Source of the DNA: Acidobacterium sp.
Lineage (GTDB): Bacteria > Acidobacteriota > Terriglobia > Terriglobales > Acidobacteriaceae
Direction of reading: 5' to 3'
Length of the DNA stretch: 64,000 nucleotides
NCBI GenBank assembly: GCA_003166955.1
Contig: PMUI01000096.1
Span: 1 to 64,000, forward strand
In this document: positions 58,963 to 64,000 of the stretch, piece by piece
How positions within the stretch are numbered: the stretch's first letter is position 1
Layout: each line of letters opens with the position of its first letter
Made by a program: the position numbers and the translations under genes
Notes under the pieces: generated by a model
What the model was told of the DNA's origin: nothing
Database searches by the model: none
The model's input: only the letters and a program-made list of their open reading frames with translations

Positions 58963-59283
58963 ATGGTTCGCCAAACTGCTCGGTCCAACGCGCCAACTAC
59001 ACCTGAAAACTATCCGATCCAATCTCCGCCCATCGCCCCGTCTGGCGATTACAGCTACACCCTTGAGATCGTGATGAATATGCAGGTGACTATGGGACGC
59101 CTGCTCGAAGCGGTGGAGAGCCTAAAGAACGATTCGCGGGAGCAGCGAACTGCGTTGAGTGATCTGACCAAAGAGATTCACGGATACAAGATCGGCATCC
59201 GCTGGGCCCTCGCCATCTGCGTCCTCTTTAGCGGCCTCATCGGATGGATCGTTAGCACGTATATTTCCACGCACCCGAAATAA
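58963..59283 (+). CDS. Coiled-coil protein with one C-terminal membrane helix; IS passenger
   Basis: A 106-residue protein. The first 30 residues are Pro/Ser-rich, followed by a coiled coil (MGRLLEAVESLKNDSREQRT, ALSDLTKEIHGYKIG) and a transmembrane helix (WALAICVLFSGLIGWIVSTY). The layout resembles small phage or MGE membrane proteins. It starts six bases after the previous ORF, suggesting co-transcription, and ends six bases before the right inverted repeat. Confidence 0.6.
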   Translation: MVRQTARSNAPTTPENYPIQSPPIAPSGDYSYTLEIVMNMQVTMGRLLEAVESLKNDSREQRTALSDLTKEIHGYKIGIRWALAICVLFSGLIGWIVSTYISTHPK

Positions 59284-59288
59284 TCCCG

Positions 59289-59313
59289 TGGGTTAGCCAA
59301 CGTACTTATTGCC
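59289..59313 (-). repeat. Right terminal inverted repeat of the IS1595 element
   Basis: 25 bases, exact reverse complement of 56264-56288, followed at once by the second target-duplication copy. Confidence 0.95.
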
Positions 59314-59321
59314 CCCCGATC
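59314..59321. repeat. Target-site duplication, right copy (CCCCGATC)
   Basis: Identical to 56256-56263. Removing 56264-59321 restores a continuous cheY-cheX spacer. Confidence 0.95.
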
Positions 59322-59377
59322 TAACACGATCTGTGGTCTGCAGCTCCGGTCCTCCCTATCGAGCCCTGAGGCGAAAC

Positions 59378-59761
59378 TCAGGCCGGAGCCAGGAGCGGCA
59401 GGACGCGGTCCCGCACCTGGTCAGGCGTAAACGGCTTCCGAATGTATCCCTGAGCCCCGGCTGCCAGCGCCTCGCGCACGTGCTCCTCGCCGCTCTCCGT
59501 GGTGATCATCACCACAGGAGCCCCCTGGGCCAGCCCCTGGCTCTGCAGCTGCCGCAGAAACTCGAGGCCGTCCATGCTGGGCATGTTGATATCGGAGACG
59601 ATCAGGTCGACCTTCTCGCGCCGCAGCGCCTCAAGGCCCTCGCGCCCGCTGCCCGCCTCCACCACTTTGGTCAGATCCAGCCCTGCCTGGCGCAGAGCCC
59701 GCTCGACTATCTTCCGCATGACTGACGAATCGTCGACAATCAGCACCGTTTTTCCGGACAT
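59378..59761 (-). CDS. cheY: CheY-like single-domain response regulator
   Basis: A 127-residue receiver domain: VLIVDDSSVMRKIVERAL (acidic pair), phosphoacceptor Asp in DLIVSDINMPSMDGLEFL, VVMITTESGEEH (Thr), and the lysine in GYIRKPFTPDQVRDRV. No output domain. It lies in the flagellar operon just upstream of the cheX-like phosphatase, from which the IS now separates it, so it probably controls motor rotation. Confidence 0.92.
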   Translation of the reverse strand: MSGKTVLIVDDSSVMRKIVERALRQAGLDLTKVVEAGSGREGLEALRREKVDLIVSDINMPSMDGLEFLRQLQSQGLAQGAPVVMITTESGEEHVREALAAGAQGYIRKPFTPDQVRDRVLPLLAPA

Positions 59762-59807
59762 CGCGCAGTCCCCTCCAACCTTCTTATCGGCTGCGCCCTC
59801 ATTCTCT

Positions 59808-60737
59808 CTACTTCAAATTCTGCCGTGCTCTTCCCGGGCTCCCGATCGTCGCCAGCAGATCTTCGACGGCGTCCGCGGCCGGCAGCCCCGGCTGATCGGC
59901 CCCCCGCCGCCACAGCCGCAGCCAGTAGTAGTCGTGAATGCGCACCAGACGTGCCTCCACCGGCTTCGCGGCTTCGATCAGCTTCGTGATCGTCCGCGCC
60001 AAAACCCAGGAACTGGCCGCCTCCAGATACCGCGCCGGGGGCGCCGCGGTCGCGAAAAACTGCTCCTGTGCGGCCCGGAACTCGGAATCCCGAGCGATGC
60101 CCGCGGCCACCGGCAACCCGGTGATGCGCTCCAAAGCATAGCTCAGGCTGCGGTCGATGCCGCCGGAAAAGGCCACATACAGAATCTGGCCTCCAGGAGC
60201 CCGCACCGGCACGGCTCCCCCCGCCTCGGAAAGGAACCGCGGCATGGCCGTCGCCACCTCGGCCGGCCGGTAAGGATCGAGCGAGAAGACCGGGCAGTTC
60301 CACTGCGCGCTGAGCGCACGGGTCAGCGCCGGCTCGGACAGCACGCCGCTCCTCAGCAGCCATTCGCCCAGCCGTATCGTCTCGCCGGTTTCTTCCTCCG
60401 TGCGCCGCTGGCCCTCCAGAGCCGCGTGCAGCTCGACCGGCGTGATCTTCCCCTGGTCGACCAGCATCAGCCCCATCGGGACGCGATGAGGATACGGCGC
60501 CGGAACCGCGTCGCCCCCGTCCATCTCCCTCCGCAGAGCCGAGGCCACCAGCTCTCCCATGCATTCCGGCGAGCAGGCCCAGCGCCCTTCGAAGCTCGGA
60601 ACCCGGCGGCTTCGCCAAAGGCGCATCCATCCGGTCGAGCACCGCGGATTGGCGCAGTGCGGAAACAGCGACTGACCGCGAGCCGCCATCGCTCCCGCCA
60701 CCCCCGCGACGGCTCCTCGATGCGTTACCAGAGGCAT
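59808..60737 (-). CDS. Zinc-motif plus MshEN/GspE-N-domain protein in the C-ring operon
   Basis: A 309-residue protein from ATG 60737. The N-terminus has paired cysteines (HCANPRCSTGW and RWACSPECM) suggesting a zinc site. Residues 80-230 resemble the GspE N-terminal/MshEN domain: LMLVDQGKITPVELHAALEG, LGEWLLRSGVLSEPALTRAL, FSLDPYRPAEVATAMPRFLS, LYVAFSGGIDRSLSYALERI. MshEN domains of other proteins bind c-di-GMP, so it could tie the second messenger to the motor; the binding motif is not verified. The start overlaps fliN by 13 bases. The longer frame to 61244 is antisense-like noise. Confidence 0.7.
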   Translation of the reverse strand: MPLVTHRGAVAGVAGAMAARGQSLFPHCANPRCSTGWMRLWRSRRVPSFEGRWACSPECMGELVASALRREMDGGDAVPAPYPHRVPMGLMLVDQGKITPVELHAALEGQRRTEEETGETIRLGEWLLRSGVLSEPALTRALSAQWNCPVFSLDPYRPAEVATAMPRFLSEAGGAVPVRAPGGQILYVAFSGGIDRSLSYALERITGLPVAAGIARDSEFRAAQEQFFATAAPPARYLEAASSWVLARTITKLIEAAKPVEARLVRIHDYYWLRLWRRGADQPGLPAADAVEDLLATIGSPGRARQNLK

Positions 60738-61486
60738 CGGATACTCTCCAGCCGGCGCACCGGCTCGGCCACCTCGATCACCCGCAAACCAAAATTCCCG
60801 TTCACCAGCACCACCTCGCCGCGCGCCACAATCCTGTCTCCCACGATCAAATCCACTGGATCGGCCACCTGACGGTCCAGTTCCACCACGTCGCCCGGAC
60901 CCAGTTCCAGCAGGTCCTTCAGCTCCATCTCGCGCGACCCGAAACGCACCGAGGCTTCGAGCTCCACCTCGAGCAGAAGATCGAAATTGCCCGCCGGATG
61001 CTGGACCGCCGCCGCTGCCGCCGACCCCGGTGCCGGCGCCCCTCGCTCGCTGCCCCGCTCGCTTCCCGCCTCGGGCCGCACCTCGGGCCTGGCCTCGACA
61101 CCAGCGGCCTCGACACTGAGCGACAAACGCACCTGTGCGTTCCCCAAACGCAGCCCACAGGGTTCCGCCGAGGGTGCCTGCGCTGAAGACGGCGACGCTT
61201 TTCCCCCCATCCGCGACGCGATGCTGGCCAGGATGCCGGACCACAGCTCCCGCACCATCTCGCTATCGGCCTGGCGGGCCTCGATCACCCGGGCTTCGAT
61301 CAGAAAGGCGGTCACATCCTCCCGGTCGGCGGCCAGAGTCAGGCGCGCCCCGGGGATCTGGATGGTGTCCGTCCAGCTGCGCGCCCCCGCCGGCGGCTCG
61401 CCACCGGCGGCCAGCGTCACCGGCTGCCCCAGTTCCTGGCCGATCTCGGCCTCGAACTTGCCGAACCACTGTTCCCGCTGGCTCAT
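60725..61486 (-). CDS. fliN: Flagellar motor switch protein FliN/FliY
   Basis: A 253-residue C-ring protein. Residues 1-95 form a FliY-like helical region without an evident CheC motif, then a Pro/Ala/Glu-rich linker (about 130-165). The C-terminal SpoA domain shows LLLEVELEASVRFGSREMEL, ELGPGDVVELDRQVADPVDL and ARGEVVLVNGNFGLRVIEV. It is longer than plain FliN (about 100-140). Coupled to fliM by a four-base overlap. Confidence 0.9.
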   Translation of the reverse strand: MSQREQWFGKFEAEIGQELGQPVTLAAGGEPPAGARSWTDTIQIPGARLTLAADREDVTAFLIEARVIEARQADSEMVRELWSGILASIASRMGGKASPSSAQAPSAEPCGLRLGNAQVRLSLSVEAAGVEARPEVRPEAGSERGSERGAPAPGSAAAAAVQHPAGNFDLLLEVELEASVRFGSREMELKDLLELGPGDVVELDRQVADPVDLIVGDRIVARGEVVLVNGNFGLRVIEVAEPVRRLESIRCLW

Positions 61487-62448
61487 TTCTTCGCCTCGCT
61501 CGCCGCCAGAAGATGCGCCGCCCGATGGTCGGCGTGCCCGACGGGCGCGGCCGAAAACAGCACCACGCCTCCGGCGCGGAACTGGGCCGGGGTCCGGGAC
61601 GCGGGCAGCTCAAACCGCAGGACGGCCCCGGGGCACAATGCGCCCAGCGAGCTGGCCGGCACACGCACCGGTGGCAGATGCAGCGCCGCGCCTGTGCGGC
61701 AGGCTCCGGCGAGTTCCCGCACGCGCAGCCGTGTCTCCGGGGAATGGCGCCGCTGCCGCGAGCGTTCCCCGGCCAGCCGGCGCAGGATGGTGTTCGAGGC
61801 CACTGCGGGAAAGGCGAGGTTCAGCAGGCCGCTGATCTCACCCAGCCGCAGTTCGAAGCTCAGGCACAGCGTCTTCTCCGATACCGGAATCAGCCGTGGC
61901 GTCTGGGTCTGCATCTGCCGCTTCTCGAAGCTGAAGCTCAGGCCCACCGGCTGCCAGGCCGTGGTCAGCTCGCGGCAGATCGCCTCCACCACCCCGGAAA
62001 GAATGGCCTCCTCGATGTCGGTCAGCTCGCGCGGCTCGCTCGGGCCCCCTTCGCCGCCCAGCAGCAGATCGATCATCGAGGGTGCGGTGGTCAGATCCAT
62101 CTGCAGCACCGAGATCGCGCGCAGCGGTTCCAGGCGCACCGAGCAGACATACGCCAGCTCGGGAATCCGCAGCAGAAATTCGCTGAACTGAATCTGTTCG
62201 GCCGAGACCAGACTGACCTGCACCCGGCTGCGAAACCAAGCGCCCAGATGATGCGTCAGGTTGCGGGCGAAAATGTCGTTGATCATGCTGATGGCCCGCA
62301 GCTGTTCGTTCGAGATCTGTCCGGACCGCGAAAAGCTCCAGGGCACCACCCGGCTGCGCGGCGCATCCGGCACGGCCTGGCTGCGCGCCCGCGCCGCCTG
62401 AAACAGGGCGTCGATCTCCTCCTGCCCGAGTTCCTTCTCCATCGCCAT
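61483..62448 (-). CDS. fliM: Flagellar motor switch protein FliM
   Basis: A 321-residue C-ring protein. The N-terminus has LGQEEIDALFQAA, the CheY-P-binding EIDALF-type motif. The middle domain shows RNLTHHLGAWFRSRVQVSLV and MIDLLLGGEGGPSEPRELTD with the GGxG loop. The C-terminal SpoA domain starts near residue 240. It lies three bases downstream of fliA and overlaps fliN. Confidence 0.93.
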   Translation of the reverse strand: MAMEKELGQEEIDALFQAARARSQAVPDAPRSRVVPWSFSRSGQISNEQLRAISMINDIFARNLTHHLGAWFRSRVQVSLVSAEQIQFSEFLLRIPELAYVCSVRLEPLRAISVLQMDLTTAPSMIDLLLGGEGGPSEPRELTDIEEAILSGVVEAICRELTTAWQPVGLSFSFEKRQMQTQTPRLIPVSEKTLCLSFELRLGEISGLLNLAFPAVASNTILRRLAGERSRQRRHSPETRLRVRELAGACRTGAALHLPPVRVPASSLGALCPGAVLRFELPASRTPAQFRAGGVVLFSAAPVGHADHRAAHLLAASEAKK

Positions 62449-62451
62449 ACG

Positions 62452-63303
62452 CTATCTCCGGCCCCGCCCGAGGTCTTCGAGGCGCGACCGCAGGTGCACC
62501 ACGGCCGAGGAATGAATCTGCGAAACCCGCGACTCGACGACGCCGAGCGCCAGTCCGATCTCCTTCATCGTCATCTCCTCGAAGTAGTAAAGCGTCACCA
62601 CCAGCCTCTCCCGCTCCGGCAGCTGCTCGATTGCCGCCGTCAGACGCTCCTTCATCTCGCCCCGCAGACAGCGGAAGAGCGGGTCGTCCTCCGGATGGTT
62701 CGGAATGTAGGCCAGTTCCTCCTCATCCGAGTCTTCGGAGCGCTCCAGATGCAGCGTGCCGATCTCCAGACCCTTCAGCTCTCCCAGCAGCTGCTGGTAC
62801 TCCTCGAGGCCCAGACCCAGCTCCCGGGCGACCTCCGGCTCCGACGGGCTCCGCCCGCACCTGGCCGTCAGCTGGCGAATCGCTTCTTCGACCGCGCGCC
62901 CTTTCCGGCGCAGATCGCGCGGACTCCAGTCCAGCGTCCTCAGGCTGTCGAGAATCGCGCCCCGGATGCGGAACTGCGCGTAGCTGCGAAACTGCACCTT
63001 CTTCGCCGGATCGAATTTCCGAAACGCATCGAGCAGACCCACGGTGCCGGCGCTCACCAGGTCCTCCATGTCGACGTGCTGGGGCAGCCGCTCGTGAATC
63101 CGGCGCGCCATCCAGCGGACGGCGGGCATGTGCTCGAGCATCATCTGCTGCCGCTCTTCGTCGGTGAGCCGGGAGGGTTCGGTCCCGACCCCGGCCCCGG
63201 CCGCGGCGCCCTCCGTCTCTTCCCCCCGCACGGTTTCCCGTCTCGCTCTCCGGGTCCGCTCCGGTTGTCTCCACGTCTCCGCTGCCTGGCCTGCGTATTC
63301 CAT
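62452..63303 (-). CDS. fliA: Flagellar sigma factor FliA (sigma-28)
   Basis: A 283-residue FliA/WhiG-type sigma factor. Region 2: EHMPAVRWMARRIHERLPQH, VSAGTVGLLDAFRKFDP, FRSYAQFRIRGAILDSLRTL, DWSPRDLRRKG. Region 3 is in SPSEPEVARELGLGLEEYQQ. Region 4: LPERERLVVTLYYFEEMTMK, then EIGLALGVVESRVSQIHSSA. ATG 63303 has AAAGG upstream. It is antagonised by FlgM (50902-51195) and should direct late flagellar and chemotaxis genes, including the receptor at 18118. Confidence 0.93.
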   Translation of the reverse strand: MEYAGQAAETWRQPERTRRARRETVRGEETEGAAAGAGVGTEPSRLTDEERQQMMLEHMPAVRWMARRIHERLPQHVDMEDLVSAGTVGLLDAFRKFDPAKKVQFRSYAQFRIRGAILDSLRTLDWSPRDLRRKGRAVEEAIRQLTARCGRSPSEPEVARELGLGLEEYQQLLGELKGLEIGTLHLERSEDSDEEELAYIPNHPEDDPLFRCLRGEMKERLTAAIEQLPERERLVVTLYYFEEMTMKEIGLALGVVESRVSQIHSSAVVHLRSRLEDLGRGRR

Positions 63304-63337
63304 CGCGCCTTTCTTTCTCTTCCGACCTTGACCCTGC

Positions 63338-64000
63338 CTACGCCCCCTGGCGCACGATGCCCACCGCGCGAACCGGCACGTCCGGCGGGATCTCCGCCGG
63401 CGCAATCACCGTCAATCGCGGCAGCACCGGCTCGAGCCACCGCCGCAGGTGATAGCGCGCGGGACTGGAACAAAGCAGCACGGGCTGGGCCGAAACGGAC
63501 CCCGGGCCCATGAGAGTCTTCAAAGAATCCGTAATGCGCTTCAGCACCGGCGTGCTGGCGCCGCCGGCGGTCAGCTGCCGCGCCGTGGGCTCGGGGGAGA
63601 CCAGGCTCATCAGCTCTTCCTCCAGAGCCGGTTCGAGGGCGATCACGCGCAGCGTCCCGTCGGCTTCGATCAACGGCTGCGTCAGGCGCCGGCCCAACGC
63701 CTGCCGGGCGACCTCGACCAGCTGCGGCAGGCCGCGATTCTGCGCCCCCATCTCGACCAGCGCCTCCAGAATCGCGCCCAGATCCCGTATCGAAACCCGC
63801 TCCCGCAGCAACTGCTGCAGCACCCGTTCCACCTCGCCCAGGGAGAGGATCTTCGGCACCAGTTCTTCGACCAGCTTCGGGTGGCTGTCCGTGAGCGAGT
63901 CCAGCAGCCGCTTGGTCTCCGCTCGTCCCAGCAGTTCACAGGCGTGCTTCCGGATCAGCTCCGCCAGATGCGTCCCGATCAGCGTTCCCTGATCCACCAC
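63338..64000 (-). CDS. flhA: Flagellar export gate protein FlhA, C-terminal part (runs off the right edge)
   Basis: A 220-residue C-terminal fragment, open at the window edge. VVDQGTLIGTHLAELIRKHA, LGRAETKRLLDSLTDSHPKL, VEELVPKILSLGEVERVLQQ and LLRERVSIRDLGAILEALVE match the FlhA cytoplasmic domain, followed by SSPARYHLRRWLEPVLPRLT and a closing AVGIVRQGA. The N-terminal membrane part lies beyond 64000. fliA follows only 34 bases downstream, with no flhF or flhG between. Confidence 0.93.
   Translation of the reverse strand: MVDQGTLIGTHLAELIRKHACELLGRAETKRLLDSLTDSHPKLVEELVPKILSLGEVERVLQQLLRERVSIRDLGAILEALVEMGAQNRGLPQLVEVARQALGRRLTQPLIEADGTLRVIALEPALEEELMSLVSPEPTARQLTAGGASTPVLKRITDSLKTLMGPGSVSAQPVLLCSSPARYHLRRWLEPVLPRLTVIAPAEIPPDVPVRAVGIVRQGA

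Larger units (their letters stand above)
56264..59313. mobile_element. Complete IS1595-family element with passenger genes
   Basis: A 3,050-bp insertion bounded by perfect 25-bp terminal inverted repeats (56264-56288 and 59289-59313; outer end GGCAATAAGTACGTTGGCTA) and an 8-bp target duplication. It encodes an ISXO2-type transposase plus a divergent P63C-domain protein, two overlapping small ORFs and a coiled-coil/membrane protein. Some IS1595 members are known to carry passengers. Perfect ends and duplication indicate recent insertion. It splits the spacer between cheY and the cheX-like gene. Confidence 0.95.

Noticed and set aside
56264-59313. IS passengers as a known defence or toxin-antitoxin system
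   Set aside because: None of the passengers shows a recognisable nuclease, antitoxin or restriction motif. Only the P63C domain can be named, so no defence role is claimed.
60738-61244. Longer start for the MshEN-like gene (478 codons)
   Set aside because: The added 169 residues are Gly/Arg/Ala-rich and overlap fliN in another frame. The recognisable protein begins at ATG 60737.

Overview
The window looks like a chromosomal segment of a GC-rich, flagellated, heterotrophic bacterium of the Acidobacteriota (Terriglobia-like). This rests on a very large Oar-type TonB-dependent receptor with an N-terminal carboxypeptidase-regulatory-like domain, a BlaI/BlaR1 (M56) pair with a glutamine-rich C-terminal repeat region, the MqnA (futalosine) menaquinone route, and a GH3 beta-glucosidase with a PA14-like insert. 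The phylum is an inference from gene style. No rRNA or tRNA was seen.

Region 1 (about 0.6-21.2 kb) is mostly housekeeping. On the plus strand are mqnA, a DedA protein, threonine synthase, a VOC protein and a WYL regulator. On the minus strand are ribE-ribD-ftsY-HD-GYP, plsY-gpsA (overlapping), blaI-blaR1 with a detached C-terminal frame, cinA, an IPT/NHL beta-propeller protein, rimO-yacG-pgpA (overlapping), a chemoreceptor with a sigma-28-like promoter, and a cytochrome c/DUF2165 pair.

Region 2 (about 21.3-45.0 kb) is a purine and ureide catabolic island. The minus-strand operon at 45.0-36.4 kb encodes xanthine dehydrogenase (Mo, 2Fe-2S and FAD parts), OHCU decarboxylase fused to the FAD subunit, HIU hydrolase, uricase, allantoate amidohydrolase, ureidoglycine aminohydrolase and ureidoglycolate amidohydrolase. 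This is nearly the whole route from hypoxanthine/xanthine to glyoxylate; only allantoinase is absent. Beside it lie a guanine-deaminase-like enzyme, an amidase, a GlcD-like FAD oxidase, a creatininase-family protein, a CocE-like hydrolase broken by an in-frame TGA, an ABC importer split between the two strands, and a plus-strand set (RidA-like, formamidase-like, AtzH/HpxZ-like, TonB receptor). Together they suggest outer-membrane uptake, ABC import and deamination/oxidation of purines or ureides as a nitrogen source.

Region 3 (about 45.1-47.7 kb) is a secreted GH3 beta-glucosidase.

Region 4 (47.8 kb to the right edge) is a long minus-strand flagellar and chemotaxis cluster: flhA (partial), fliA, fliM, fliN, a zinc-motif/MshEN-domain protein, cheY, cheX-like, flgF, flgG, flgA, flgH, flgI, flgJ (rod-binding domain only), flgM, a small FlgN-like ORF, flgK and flgL. 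It is interrupted between cheY and cheX by a complete 3,050-bp IS1595-family element with 25-bp terminal inverted repeats, an 8-bp target duplication and four candidate passenger genes. Short tandem duplications occur at several flg junctions; one duplicates the flgL translation start and creates a 30-codon upstream ORF.

Several plus-strand genes carry a TANNNT hexamer only 5-7 nt before the start codon and lack a Shine-Dalgarno, which suggests leaderless transcripts.
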